This document shows positions 1 through 9,364 of a stretch of DNA of 64,000 nt, one piece after another. The position numbers and the translations under genes are program-made. The first letter of the stretch is position 1. Each line of letters begins with the position of its first letter. Where the stretch lies: positions 124,001 to 188,000 of the forward strand of contig NZ_FNOE01000001.1 in the NCBI RefSeq assembly GCF_900106555.1, written 5' to 3'. Source of the stretch: Nitrosomonas oligotropha (GTDB taxonomy: Bacteria > Pseudomonadota > Gammaproteobacteria > Burkholderiales > Nitrosomonadaceae). The notes beneath the pieces are model-generated. The model searched no databases and was not told where the DNA came from. It saw only the letters and a list, made by a program, of their open reading frames with translations.

Positions 1-1
1 A

Positions 2-1009
2 GTCAGCGGTATTATCAAAAAAATTCATTTCACCGAAGGGCGGAATGTCAAACAAGGCGACAAGCTATACCTGATCGATCCGGTGCCCTTTAAGGCCATT
101 TACCTTAGCAACAAAGCAAAAGTTGCACAATCCCAAGCACGCCTGACCCAAGCCAAGCAGGATCTGGCGCGTGTCAAACCGTTGCTGGAAAAGCAAGCCG
201 TCAGCAAGAAAGACGTCGATGACGCCGAGGCCGGAATGCTGGCAGCCCGCGCGACGCTGGAAGCCGCACAAAACGATCTGATCAAAGCAAAATTCGATCT
301 CGATAACACACTGATCACCGCACCGGTCAACGGCCGTATCGGCCGCAGCCAGTTTTACGAAGGGCGTCTGGTTTCCGCGCAGGAATCGCTACTCGCCACG
401 ATCGATCAGCTCGATCCGATGTATGTCAACGTCAATGTACCGGAAAGCTATTTGCTGCGCCGCCGCCGCGAATTGGCTGCACATAAGGTGGAACGGCCCG
501 ACATTTTCCAGCTACGCGGCGTCATGACGTTTTCCGATGGCAGCGTGTATCCGCATGAAGGCATACTGGATTTCGCCGATGTCACGATACGGCCGCAAAG
601 CGGATCGTTGCAGGGGCGTTTCAAATTTCCCAATCCGGAAGGCGGCATGGCGCCGGGAGATTCCTATTTTTATCCCGGTCAGTTCGTCAGAGTCCGTATC
701 AAGGGTTATATCCGCAATAACGCCATGCTGACCCCGCAACGCGCGGTGCAGCAAGGTCCCAACGGTTCATTCGTGTATGTGATCGACGCTGAGGAAACCG
801 CACAACTGCGTCCGGTGCAAGCCAGCGCTTGGCGTGGCAAGGATTGGTTGATCGAGAGCGGTTTGCAGCCGGGAGAACGCGTAGTGGTGGAAGGATTTTT
901 CCGCATCCTGCCAGGGGTAAAAGTGCACGCGATTGAACAGCAGCAACAACTGCAGGAAAACGCTGCCATTCAGACATCCGATCAACCGGCTCAGCAGGTC
1001 GCACCATGA
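2..1009 (+). CDS. RND efflux periplasmic adaptor (membrane fusion protein), 5' end missing
   Basis: This is the periplasmic adaptor of a tripartite RND efflux pump, which links the inner-membrane pump to an outer-membrane channel. The reading frame is open to the left edge, so the N-terminus (lipoprotein or signal peptide) lies outside the window. The visible part starts inside the first half of the lipoyl domain (GRNVKQGDKLYLIDP), followed by an alpha-helical hairpin rich in Ala, Gln and Lys, the second lipoyl half (ITAPVNGRIG) and the beta-barrel and membrane-proximal domains, ending in a Gln-rich tail. The stop codon overlaps the start of the pump gene (ATGA at 1006), so the two are translationally coupled. 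Family membership is clear; the substrate cannot be told from sequence. Confidence 0.93.
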   Translation, partial: VSGIIKKIHFTEGRNVKQGDKLYLIDPVPFKAIYLSNKAKVAQSQARLTQAKQDLARVKPLLEKQAVSKKDVDDAEAGMLAARATLEAAQNDLIKAKFDLDNTLITAPVNGRIGRSQFYEGRLVSAQESLLATIDQLDPMYVNVNVPESYLLRRRRELAAHKVERPDIFQLRGVMTFSDGSVYPHEGILDFADVTIRPQSGSLQGRFKFPNPEGGMAPGDSYFYPGQFVRVRIKGYIRNNAMLTPQRAVQQGPNGSFVYVIDAEETAQLRPVQASAWRGKDWLIESGLQPGERVVVEGFFRILPGVKVHAIEQQQQLQENAAIQTSDQPAQQVAP

Positions 1010-4000
1010 AGTCACATTTTTTCATCGACCGGCCTATTTTCGCATCGGTATTGTCGATCATCATCGTCGTGCTAGGTTTGGTGGCATTGCAGAAATTACC
1101 GGTTGCGCAATTTCCACAAATCACACCGCCGATGGTGCAGATCGACGCGGATTATCCCGGCGCCAGCGCAGAAGTCGTTGCCGAAGCGGTGGCGCGCCCG
1201 ATCGAAGTGCAGTTACCCGGTATCGATAATCTGCTGTATTACGAATCGGTCAGTACCAACGATGGGCACATGATGCTGCGCTTGACCTTTGAGATCGGTA
1301 CCGATGTCGATATCGCACAAGTGCAGACGCAGAACCGGCAACGCTTGGCTGAGCCGCAGCTGCCGGACGAAGTGGTGCGGCAGGGCGTGACGGTGAAAAA
1401 AACATCGCCGGATTTGCTCGCTGTGGTCATCCTGAGCTCCACCGATCCCAAGCATGATAACGTTTTTCTGTCTAATTACGCGTTGCTGCGCATACTCGAT
1501 AATGTCAAACGCCTACCCGGCGTAGGCGACGCCATCATTTTCGGCGGCCAGAATTATTCCATGCGGCTCATCCTCGATCCGGTGCGCATGGCGCAACTGA
1601 ACCTGACACCGAGCGAAATCGCCGCCGTGGTGCGCGAACAGAATCGCGATTTTCCGGCGGGACGGATCGGACGTGAACCGACGCCGGAAGGCACGGAAAT
1701 GACCATTCCGGTGATTACCCACGGACGCATGAGCGAGGTCAAGGAATTCGAGGACATGATCGTGCGCGCTTACCCGGACGGCTCGATGGTGCGGCTGCGC
1801 GATGTGGCGCGCATCGAACTGGGAGCGCAATCGTACGATCTGGAGGGACGCTGGAACGGTCAGCCAAATACTTTCTTGCTGACTTTCCTGGCGCCCGGCG
1901 CCAATGCGCTCGAGACCGTGCGAGGTATCCGCGCGGAAGTGCAGCGCTTAAGCAAAAGCTTTCCGGCCGGGGTGTCGTACGATATTCCCTATGACACGAC
2001 CACGTTCATCGATGTTTCCATTAAAGAAGTGTTGATAACGCTGGCGGAAGCGACACTGCTGGTGATTCTGGTAGTTTTTGTCTTTTTGCAAAGCTGGCGC
2101 GCTACGTTGATTCCCGCCGTGGCCGTTCCTGTTTCCTTGATCGGCACCCTGGCCGGTATGGAAATGCTGGGATTTTCCATCAATACACTGACGCTGTTCG
2201 GCATGGTGCTGGCGATCGGTATCGTGGTCGACGATGCCATTGTGGTGGTAGAGAACGTCGAGCGGCACATGAATCAAGGCGGTTTGTCCCCCAGGGATGC
2301 GGCGAAACGCGCCATGGAGGAAGTATCCGGTCCGGTGATCGCGATCGTGCTGGTGCTGGCCGCGGTGTTTTTGCCGGTCGCTTTCCTTGGTGGTATTACC
2401 GGCGAATTGTATAAGCAATTTGCCATCACCATTGCGTTGTCGGTCGCCATATCCGGTTTCGTCGCGCTAACCTTGAGTCCCGCTTTATGCGCGCTGGTGC
2501 TCAAACCTGCGCATCAAGCGCCGCAAGGGGTTTGGCAGTTGTTTAACCGCTCGTTCGATTGGATGCAGACCCGCTATATCGGTGCCGTAGCAACGATCAT
2601 ACGGCGTTCGGTGATCGCGCTGACGCTTTTCGCGGTGATGATTGCCGGTATCATCGGTTTGTTCAAAATTCTGCCAGGCAGTTTTCTGCCGGAAGAAGAT
2701 CAAGGTTATTTCATCACCGTGGTGCAATTGCCGGACGGCGCTTCGATGACGCGCACACGGGAAGTGTTGAGTAAAATCGAAAGCTATTTTCAGGCGAATC
2801 CGGCGGTGCATTCCACCGATGTGCTGGCGGGCCAGAACTTTGTGTTCAGCACGCGCGGCGCTAATCAAGCCACCATGTTCGTTCCGCTGAATCACTGGGA
2901 TACGCGCCCGAATCCCGAACAAAAAGTGCACGGCTTGATCGGCGCGGCTTTTCAGGAATTCGCCAAGATTCCCGAGGCGCTGATTCTGGCTTTCAATGCG
3001 CCTTCGATCAGCGGATTGGGATCGACCGGCGGATTTTCGGTGCAGATACAAGATCCCAGCGGCGGCGATTTCGCCGAGTTTGCTGCGGTGGCGCAGGAAT
3101 TCACCGCCAAGGCCATGGAAAATCCGGCGATTGCCGTGGCCAGCACCAATTTCCGGGTCAGTGCACCAAGACTGTATGTAACGGTAGATCGTGAACGCGC
3201 CAAGGCCCTAGGGGTGCCGATTTCGGAAATTTTCGATACCATGCAGGCCTATTTCGGTAATTTTTATATCAATGATTTCGTCAAATTCGGCCGCATTTAC
3301 CGGGTGCAAACCGAAGCATTGCCGGAATACCGCTCCAATCCCGACGATATCAGCAAAATTTATGTGCGTGCGCAAAGCGGCGCAACGTCGACCATGATTC
3401 CACTGGATTCGGTCGTCAATACCACATTCAACAGCGGCCCCGATCCGGTAACGCACTTCAACGGCGCCAATTCCGCGCTGGTGCTGGGCGGCGCCGCGCC
3501 GGGCTACAGCTCGGGGCAGGCGCTGGCCGCACTGGAGCAAGCCGCCGATGAAATTCTGCTGCCACGCGGCTACACGCTCGATTGGAGCGGTATTTCGCTG
3601 CAAGAGCGCAAAGCGGGCGGACAATCGGTCATGGTGTTTGCATTTGCCCTTCTGATGGTGTTTCTGGTACTGGCCGCTCTGTACGAAAGCTGGTCGATTC
3701 CGATGGCGGTGATTCTGGCGATTCCTTTCGGCATACTCGGCGCGCTGTTGGCGATATGGATGCGCGGTTTGAGCAATGATATTTATTTCCAGATCGGCTT
3801 GGTGACTTTGATCGGCTTGGCGGCCAAAAACGCCATTTTGATTGTCGAATTTGCCAATCAGCGCCACGCCGCCGGAGAAACGCTCACCGATGCGGCGCTG
3901 GATGCCGCGCGACTGCGCTTCCGCCCGATTATTATGACCTCAATGGCGTTCATTCTCGGCGTATTTCCCTTGGTGGTCGCATCCGGCGCCGGTGCCGCCA

Positions 4001-4209
4001 GCCGTCATTCGATCGGTACCGGGGTATTCGGCGGTATGCTGGCGGCGACATTTCTGGCAATCTTTTTCGTGCCGCTGTTTTTTGTGCTGATCGGTAAGAT
4101 CGGTCACCGCGGCAAACTTCCACCCGCTGAGAGCGAACGCATTGAGGCCAAAGATCCTGCGCCACAAAAGGAAAATCAGGATCATCATCCAAGCGGTGAT
4201 CAGAAGTAA
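1006..4209 (+). CDS. RND efflux pump, HAE1 (AcrB/MexB) family
   Basis: Proton-driven inner-membrane transporter of the hydrophobe/amphiphile efflux type, 1067 residues, the usual length for AcrB homologues. The N-terminus carries the typical SHFFIDRPIFASVLSI start of TM1. The proton relay is intact: paired Asp in TM4 (GIVVDDAIVVVENVE) and Lys in TM10 (GLAAKNAILIVEFA). Two large periplasmic loops and twelve TM segments fit the family. It overlaps the upstream adaptor gene by 4 bp. No outer-membrane channel gene follows; the TolC-family gene at about 18.4 kb or another genomic copy could serve. The C-terminus is hydrophilic and slightly extended. Substrate is unknown. Confidence 0.95.
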   Translation: MKSHFFIDRPIFASVLSIIIVVLGLVALQKLPVAQFPQITPPMVQIDADYPGASAEVVAEAVARPIEVQLPGIDNLLYYESVSTNDGHMMLRLTFEIGTDVDIAQVQTQNRQRLAEPQLPDEVVRQGVTVKKTSPDLLAVVILSSTDPKHDNVFLSNYALLRILDNVKRLPGVGDAIIFGGQNYSMRLILDPVRMAQLNLTPSEIAAVVREQNRDFPAGRIGREPTPEGTEMTIPVITHGRMSEVKEFEDMIVRAYPDGSMVRLRDVARIELGAQSYDLEGRWNGQPNTFLLTFLAPGANALETVRGIRAEVQRLSKSFPAGVSYDIPYDTTTFIDVSIKEVLITLAEATLLVILVVFVFLQSWRATLIPAVAVPVSLIGTLAGMEMLGFSINTLTLFGMVLAIGIVVDDAIVVVENVERHMNQGGLSPRDAAKRAMEEVSGPVIAIVLVLAAVFLPVAFLGGITGELYKQFAITIALSVAISGFVALTLSPALCALVLKPAHQAPQGVWQLFNRSFDWMQTRYIGAVATIIRRSVIALTLFAVMIAGIIGLFKILPGSFLPEEDQGYFITVVQLPDGASMTRTREVLSKIESYFQANPAVHSTDVLAGQNFVFSTRGANQATMFVPLNHWDTRPNPEQKVHGLIGAAFQEFAKIPEALILAFNAPSISGLGSTGGFSVQIQDPSGGDFAEFAAVAQEFTAKAMENPAIAVASTNFRVSAPRLYVTVDRERAKALGVPISEIFDTMQAYFGNFYINDFVKFGRIYRVQTEALPEYRSNPDDISKIYVRAQSGATSTMIPLDSVVNTTFNSGPDPVTHFNGANSALVLGGAAPGYSSGQALAALEQAADEILLPRGYTLDWSGISLQERKAGGQSVMVFAFALLMVFLVLAALYESWSIPMAVILAIPFGILGALLAIWMRGLSNDIYFQIGLVTLIGLAAKNAILIVEFANQRHAAGETLTDAALDAARLRFRPIIMTSMAFILGVFPLVVASGAGAASRHSIGTGVFGGMLAATFLAIFFVPLFFVLIGKIGHRGKLPPAESERIEAKDPAPQKENQDHHPSGDQK

Positions 4210-4249
4210 ACTGCTACACCGTCAATGTATTCGAGACAGCCGATGCAAG

Positions 4250-4283
4250 GCAGAAACAGGCGATAGCGCAGTTTCTGCTTAAT
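4250..4283 (+). terminator. Possible terminator hairpin after the RND operon
   Basis: Inverted repeat GCAGAAAC / GTTTCTGC with a 13-nt loop lies 40 bp after the pump stop codon and is followed by TTAATAAAT. The T-tract is weak, so intrinsic termination is only possible. Confidence 0.35.
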
Positions 4284-4349
4284 AAATGAGCATTTTCAGC
4301 CTGTTTTAACACCACAGCGGCAACGCAAATAGTTTTTCAACGGCGCCTG

Positions 4350-5717
4350 CTAAACATTGCCATGACGTCCCCGTCCTCCACCCCCAGCACGGCGCTGAGC
4401 GGATGGCCGATTGGCCGCCGGATGCGCAGAGCCACCCAACCCAGCAGGTTTCTTAGCGGCTGGTTTTTTGCTTGGAGCATTTTTTGGTGCGCTACGCGGT
4501 GCGTTTCGTGAAGATGGCGCACCACGCGGCTCGCCGCCACGGCCATTTTTTATCGGCTCGGCTTTAATGCGTGGATCCGGTTCAAAACCGGCAATTACTT
4601 GACTGGGTAACTCACGCTTGATCAATCTTTCGATTGCTGTGAGTAACTTAGTTTCATCGACACACACCAGCGACACCGCATCGCCTTCCGCACCGGCACG
4701 GCCTGTGCGGCCGATTCGGTGCACATAATCCTCAGCCACATTGGGTAATTCAAAGTTAACAACGTGCGGCAGCTCACTGATATCAATGCCGCGCGCGGCA
4801 ATATCGGTGGCCGCCAGCACTTGCAGGCTACCCGCCTTGAATTTTGCCAAAGCCTGAGTACGCGCCGACTGGCTTTTGTTTCCATGAATGGCAAGCGCTG
4901 AAATGCCGTTTGCTGCCAAAAATTCAGTTAGTTTATTAGCACCATGTTTGGTGCGAGTAAATACCAGCACTTGCGACCAGCGATGTTGTTTAATCAAATG
5001 CGCAAGTAGCTCTTTTTTGCGGTCACGATCTACGGGATGCACCACGTGCGTGACCTTGTCAGCAGTCGCATTACGGCGCGCAACCTCAATCATTACCGGC
5101 TTGTTGAGTAAATTATCCGCCAGTGCCTGGATTTCATCCGAGAAAGTGGCCGAGAATAATAAATTCTGCCGCTGCTTGGGCAGTAGTGCGAGAATTTTTT
5201 TAATATCGCGGATAAATCCCATGTCCAACATGCGATCGGCTTCATCCAGCACGAGAATCTCAACCTGCGACAGATTCAGCGTTTTTTGCTGCACATGATC
5301 GAGTAACCGTCCCGGCGTGGCGACCAATATATCCACACGGCTTTTCAGGCGCGTGATTTGCGGATTAATATTCACGCCGCCGATCATGATCATCGAGCTT
5401 AATTTCAGGTATTTGCCATAATCACGCACACTCTCTTCCACCTGCGCGGCCAGTTCACGCGTCGGCACAAGAATCAGCGCTCGTATCGGTGGCCGCCCGC
5501 TGGATGGTCCTTTGATACTTTTGTCGGAAAGACGATGCAAAATGGGTAAAGTAAAACCAGCAGTCTTTCCGGTGCCGGTTTGTGCACCGGCCAATAAATC
5601 ACCGCCAGCCAATACGGCTGGAATGGCTTGTGTTTGAATGGGGGTAGGAACCGTATAGCCGCGTTCAGTGACGGCACGGATAATTTCATCGGACAAGCCG
5701 AAATTTGAGAAAGACAT
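4350..5717 (-). CDS. rhlE: DEAD-box ATP-dependent RNA helicase, RhlE-like
   Basis: ATP-dependent RNA helicase of 455 residues, expected to act on structured RNA during ribosome assembly and RNA decay. All motifs are visible in order: Q motif ([13 protein letters not shown]), motif I (AQTGTGKT), Ia (PTRELAAQ), II ([10 protein letters not shown]), III (SAT), V ([10 protein letters not shown]) and VI ([10 protein letters not shown]). The C-terminus is a basic Pro/Lys/Arg/Gly-rich tail from about residue 395 ([20 protein letters not shown]), typical of RhlE proteins and used for RNA contact. It is transcribed alone, convergent with the RND operon and divergent from the methyltransferase gene. RhlE rather than DbpA or SrmB is chosen from the tail type and overall length. 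Confidence 0.93.
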   Translation of the reverse strand: MSFSNFGLSDEIIRAVTERGYTVPTPIQTQAIPAVLAGGDLLAGAQTGTGKTAGFTLPILHRLSDKSIKGPSSGRPPIRALILVPTRELAAQVEESVRDYGKYLKLSSMIMIGGVNINPQITRLKSRVDILVATPGRLLDHVQQKTLNLSQVEILVLDEADRMLDMGFIRDIKKILALLPKQRQNLLFSATFSDEIQALADNLLNKPVMIEVARRNATADKVTHVVHPVDRDRKKELLAHLIKQHRWSQVLVFTRTKHGANKLTEFLAANGISALAIHGNKSQSARTQALAKFKAGSLQVLAATDIAARGIDISELPHVVNFELPNVAEDYVHRIGRTGRAGAEGDAVSLVCVDETKLLTAIERLIKRELPSQVIAGFEPDPRIKAEPIKNGRGGEPRGAPSSRNAPRSAPKNAPSKKPAAKKPAGLGGSAHPAANRPSAQRRAGGGGRGRHGNV

Positions 5718-5933
5718 AAAAATCCAGGAGGGTTAACGGTCTGTCATAGCGACTATCGCATGACAATCAAGGTAAGCGGATGAAGGATACTGCCATAAAT
5801 CCAGAACTTAAACTTATGATGAGTATAATATGGGTTGAACTTAAAATCTCAACTATAATTAATAAATTTCTCATACTTCCCATGCATTTATACTTCTATT
5901 CCGTGGCCCTATTATCCTGCTGCAATTCTCACA

Positions 5934-7082
5934 ATGTGTGATTATCCCGTCATCCGCTGGCATGAAGCGGACGAAGAAAAATCAGCACGCTGGTGTTCGG
6001 AAAAGGATTTGCCGCCGCCTAAACGGGTGCAGGTTATTGACGACCGCATGCCTGCCGATACTGCTTATCGTCTGGCTTGTGAAGGAACGGCGTTGTTATG
6101 GCGCGGTGATTTCCAAAATGCGCGCCAACTGTTGCAAGCATTGGCGCGGCGTGTGGATAAAAAAAAGCCGGAGAAGCCCAAGCAGCAAGCCATTGTATCG
6201 CCCGCCGAAGCATTTCACCGGCACCGTCTGGTGCAATCACAACGCGCACGCACGCTGGAAAAATTATTGATTCCTTTTAATGCAGATCACAGTATCCCGC
6301 TACGCCGCGCACCGGATGTGCATGCCGCTTGCCTCGAAGCCTATGGCGCTTGCACCGGAGCGTATATTGCCTCGCTGCGCGAGCTGTTGGGATTGATCGG
6401 CGCTTACGAATGGCGTAAGAAAGGGATTGAAATTGCCGCGCTGGGTATGACGATACACCCGCATTACGGCGTATTTGCACCGATCCGCAACGAATATGTC
6501 AAATTGGTCACTCAAGCACCGCTACCCAAACTGCTAGCCACACAGTCCATCGCCTTCGACATCGGCACCGGCACCGGCGTATTGGCCGCCGCATTGGCAT
6601 TGCGCGGCGTGCAACACATTACCGCGACCGATCAAGACCCACGCGCATTACAATGCGCACGCGACAATTTAACACGCTTGAATCTGATCGATCATGTCGA
6701 GTTAGTGCAAACCGATCTTTTTCCGCAAGGACAAGCGGCGCTGATCGTCTGCAATCCGCCGTGGATCCCGGCGCGCCCCAGCTCACCGCTCGAGCATGCC
6801 ATTTTCGACCCGGAAAGCCGCATGCTGCGCGGATTTCTACAAGGTTTGCGCGATCATTTGCTGCCGGATGGCGAAGGCTGGCTGATTCTGTCGGATTTTG
6901 CCGAACATTTGGGATTGCGCACGCGCGAAGAATTGCTGCACATGATCGATGCGGCGGGCTTGAAAGTGCTAGGACGCACTGATATTAAACCGCACCATCC
7001 ACGCGTTTCGGATACCAGCGATCCGCTGCACAGCGCCCGGGCTGCGGAACTCACGTCATTATGGCGGCTAGCAATAAAGTAG
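5934..7082 (+). CDS. Class I SAM-dependent methyltransferase with NPPW motif
   Basis: Predicted methyltransferase, 382 residues. The catalytic domain is in the second half: SAM-binding motif I (FDIGTGTGVLAAALA, near residue 205), an acidic motif II region (ITATDQDPRAL) and motif IV NPPW (VCNPPWIP), the signature of enzymes that methylate planar nitrogens in Gln, adenine or guanine, such as PrmC/HemK and RsmC relatives. The N-terminal 190 residues are not a known methyltransferase domain that I recognise. The gene starts at an ATG, is divergent from rhlE, and converges on the MazG-like gene 11 bp after its stop. Substrate is not determinable here. Confidence 0.8.
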   Translation: MCDYPVIRWHEADEEKSARWCSEKDLPPPKRVQVIDDRMPADTAYRLACEGTALLWRGDFQNARQLLQALARRVDKKKPEKPKQQAIVSPAEAFHRHRLVQSQRARTLEKLLIPFNADHSIPLRRAPDVHAACLEAYGACTGAYIASLRELLGLIGAYEWRKKGIEIAALGMTIHPHYGVFAPIRNEYVKLVTQAPLPKLLATQSIAFDIGTGTGVLAAALALRGVQHITATDQDPRALQCARDNLTRLNLIDHVELVQTDLFPQGQAALIVCNPPWIPARPSSPLEHAIFDPESRMLRGFLQGLRDHLLPDGEGWLILSDFAEHLGLRTREELLHMIDAAGLKVLGRTDIKPHHPRVSDTSDPLHSARAAELTSLWRLAIK

Positions 7083-7093
7083 CCGGGGAATTG

Positions 7094-7432
7094 CTATAAC
7101 TCAGTGTACTTTTTCGCACTGCCTTTGGATTTCTCGACCGGATACTTCAGCGCATTTTTCGCCATTTTTTCCAGTACGATCTGCTTCACGTCGAGATCGT
7201 ATTTGTCGGCCAGCAGCAACGCAAACGCGATCACATCAGCCAGCTCTTCCTTGACACTATCGATATCCGCCTGCTCCGGTGCTTTCCACAAAAAAACCTC
7301 GAGCAGCTCAGCCGCCTCGATGTTCAGCGCCATCGCCAGATCCTTGGCGTTATGAAACTGCGCCCAATCGCGCTCATCGCGGAATTTGCGTAACGTCTCG
7401 GTGAGTTGCTGGATGTCGTTCAATTTTTTCAA
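7094..7432 (-). CDS. MazG-like nucleotide pyrophosphohydrolase (RS21-C6/dCTPase type)
   Basis: Small all-alpha NTP pyrophosphohydrolase, 112 residues, likely a house-cleaning enzyme that hydrolyses (deoxy)nucleoside triphosphates to monophosphate and pyrophosphate. The metal-binding pattern is visible: EAAELLE on one helix and ELADVIAFALLLAD on the next. The FRDERDWAQFHNAKDLA segment is characteristic of this subgroup. The start is TTG at 7432 and no ATG is available near it. It begins 4 bp after the stop codon of the small YefM-like gene, so translational coupling is likely. This context suggests the two form one transcription unit. Confidence 0.87.
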   Translation of the reverse strand: MKKLNDIQQLTETLRKFRDERDWAQFHNAKDLAMALNIEAAELLEVFLWKAPEQADIDSVKEELADVIAFALLLADKYDLDVKQIVLEKMAKNALKYPVEKSKGSAKKYTEL

Positions 7433-7436
7433 TCTG

Positions 7437-7607
7437 TTATCGCACGGCGCCTTTTCCAGCTTCCAACGCCTGATAATCTTCGAGAGAGATCAGAACAACT
7501 GGCGCTCCCTCTTTCCAGGTAATAATGACAGACACATGATCGTTGCAAACCCGTTTCATTGTTTGGGCTAAATTGGTGCAGATGGTTGAGTAATTAATTG
7601 TATTCAT
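7437..7607 (-). CDS. Short YefM/Phd-type antitoxin-like protein (56 residues), probably truncated
   Basis: A small gene. Its translation MNTINYSTICTN..., ending SLEDYQALEAGKGAVR, closely follows the N-terminal DNA-binding and dimerisation fold of YefM/Phd antitoxins, including the hallmark VVLISLEDYQALE strand-helix. Full-length YefM proteins are about 80 residues; here the toxin-neutralising C-terminal part is missing because a TAA ends the frame after residue 56. No toxin gene lies next to it; instead a MazG-like gene starts 4 bp downstream. A palindrome sits directly before the ATG. No Shine-Dalgarno sequence is visible. It may be a stand-alone autoregulator or a decaying antitoxin. Homology is clear by eye; function is inferred. 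Confidence 0.72.
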   Translation of the reverse strand: MNTINYSTICTNLAQTMKRVCNDHVSVIITWKEGAPVVLISLEDYQALEAGKGAVR

Positions 7608-7609
7608 AG

Positions 7610-7632
7610 AAATACTATTTATAAAAGTATTT
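7610..7632. promoter_or_regulatory. Palindrome in front of the YefM-like gene
   Basis: AAATACT and AGTATTT form a perfect 7-bp inverted repeat separated by 9 bp, placed 2 bp upstream of the antitoxin-like start codon. On the minus strand it also contains a TATAAAT box. Position and form fit an autoregulatory operator, as known for YefM/Phd proteins, but it could also be a hairpin terminating the upstream orphan gene, whose stop codon it touches. Confidence 0.4.
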
Positions 7633-8966
7633 TAAACAGGCAATTCTCTCACCCAATTTTGAGCTAAATCCTTTTCTTTAACATATTCAGATTCATCGCA
7701 CATTTCTAAAAATTTCTTAAAGTTTTCTACCGCCAAAATCTGATCGCCTTTGATTCCCATATTTATAAAACCAAGACAATAATATAGTTGATATTTAGTA
7801 GGCTCTTGTTCAATTAACCAGTGAATGAAATCTTCAATTTGAAATAATTTTTCTTGCTGATAATCACACTGCTCAGCATAGCGATAATGTTGAATGACTT
7901 TTTTTAAATCCCCTTTATACGCGTATAAGAAAGCCATATTACACTGCCAAATTTGATTATCACTTTCCTTCACTCTTTTTAACATGTCGATAGCTTTTTC
8001 AACAGAGCGAGTAGTTAAAAATGTAGTAATTGCTCTCAGAAATAAAACCGTTTTATTATCTTTTACCACTTCATCAATTTTATCAAGCCACTCATCGACT
8101 TCGGTCAAATAATCAAAATTGCGCGTTTCAGACCATTTGGAAAAATAAGTAGAGGCCATGGCTTCATATAGCTCTGCCAATCTATGTGGAATACGTTCTT
8201 TTAGTTTCCTATAAATAAGAAAATTTTGATCTTTGCCTTGAAGGCGTGATAAAACATCCTGATATAAATTTTCAGCATAATTAATATCCCCTGAGTAGGC
8301 AGCGGCAACGCCAATTATGTAACGAGCTACAGTCTCAGCCCATTCAGAGGTAAACTGAAAAGCAAAAAGATCGTTCTCAATTGGTATATGGACGTTTCTT
8401 GGTAAAAGTTCTGAGAATTCTGCGGTCAAATTTTCACGAACTTCATCTGACACTGGCTGATGAGCTACAGCCCCTTCTAACTCAATAATGTGGTTCTCTT
8501 GCTTGTTGATAATTTTTCGACGTACGCGCCCATAAATCATAAAATGCGCTTTACATCGAACTCGCATTTCAAGGGCAGAATCTACATCAATCACTTGATT
8601 TGCCAATCGCTGAGGCATCTCGATAAAGTGAAAAGAATTCCCGCTTGTACCGGTTCTAATAAGCTGTCTAAGCGGAATAATAAAATCCTCAGTAACCGAT
8701 TTTAATTCTTTCTCATCCGAACATGTAATACATACCAAGAATCCGATTTTGTTTTTTGGAACAACTGGCGGTTTCGTCGTATAAAACCATAAAAACCAAA
8801 CAACGAAGCTAATCACTGGTATTGAAATCCACCAAGTAAGCTCCGCATTAGCCGATATTAAAAGAAAAGATACTGAACATATAGAAAAAATTTCAGCACT
8901 GATTAAACCGATTTTTTTGTGCCAATATTCTTCTAAGAATTGAGCAATATCTCTAGGTGATTGCAC
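7632..8966 (-). CDS. Unknown membrane-anchored protein with C-terminal TPR-like helices
   Basis: I do not recognise a named family. The 444-residue product has two hydrophobic segments near the N-terminus (about residues 20-38 and 44-63) separated by a very short loop, then a soluble alpha/beta region of about 170 residues (starting NKIGFLVCITCSDE), then a helical region from about residue 215 with repeated Ala/Tyr/Leu-rich pairs of helices resembling tetratricopeptide repeats (AENLYQDVLSRL, YLTEVDEWLDKI, AIDMLKRVKESDNQIW, QILAVENFKKFLEMC). The soluble part should face the cytoplasm. The gene is strikingly AT-rich beside its neighbours, which suggests horizontal acquisition. It lies just upstream of the antitoxin-like gene on the same strand. 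Confidence 0.75.
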   Translation of the reverse strand: MQSPRDIAQFLEEYWHKKIGLISAEIFSICSVSFLLISANAELTWWISIPVISFVVWFLWFYTTKPPVVPKNKIGFLVCITCSDEKELKSVTEDFIIPLRQLIRTGTSGNSFHFIEMPQRLANQVIDVDSALEMRVRCKAHFMIYGRVRRKIINKQENHIIELEGAVAHQPVSDEVRENLTAEFSELLPRNVHIPIENDLFAFQFTSEWAETVARYIIGVAAAYSGDINYAENLYQDVLSRLQGKDQNFLIYRKLKERIPHRLAELYEAMASTYFSKWSETRNFDYLTEVDEWLDKIDEVVKDNKTVLFLRAITTFLTTRSVEKAIDMLKRVKESDNQIWQCNMAFLYAYKGDLKKVIQHYRYAEQCDYQQEKLFQIEDFIHWLIEQEPTKYQLYYCLGFINMGIKGDQILAVENFKKFLEMCDESEYVKEKDLAQNWVRELPV

Positions 8967-9043
8967 TTGCCGTACTTACGCCTCTTAGGATTAGAATTCT
9001 TTTTTGTTTTGTTTTTGTAATAGCCAAGAAGAAATAAAAGTGA

Positions 9044-9364
9044 TTATCTTGGAACACACCAAGTTCCACCTTTCCCAATCTCCTCGTGCAACCATACCGG
9101 ATCAAGATCAGCACCATTCGGCCACGTGAGCACACCTAACTCTATACGAACCTGATTGAATAATTGTTCATCTTTGAGTGATGCAAAGATGCCCGCCTCC
9201 TCACTGGAAATAAGCTGCGACATATCGACGGTACCAGCCGTGCCATCGCTACAAGTGACTGAAAGGCAATAATCAGGCAGTACAGTCACTGAACTTATAC
9301 GCCATGGCGCTACAGCCTTTATTCCAGAGGAGCGATGCTCTTGGGTAGCTGTTTCTGTTGACAT
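9044..9364 (-). CDS. DUF2442 family protein
   Basis: A protein of 106 residues with a DUF2442 domain: the strand pattern around VTVLPDYCLSVTCSDGTAGTVDMSQL and the C-terminal GVLTWPNGADLDPVWLHEE are typical. The ATG at 9364 is chosen because GGAGGA lies 9 nt upstream; a TTG at 9373 in frame has no ribosome-binding site. The gene overlaps the end of the DUF4160 gene by 46 bp, so the pair is co-translated. DUF4160-DUF2442 pairs are common in bacterial accessory regions and are often suggested to be toxin-antitoxin-like, but biochemical function is not known to me. Confidence 0.85.
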   Translation of the reverse strand: MSTETATQEHRSSGIKAVAPWRISSVTVLPDYCLSVTCSDGTAGTVDMSQLISSEEAGIFASLKDEQLFNQVRIELGVLTWPNGADLDPVWLHEEIGKGGTWCVPR

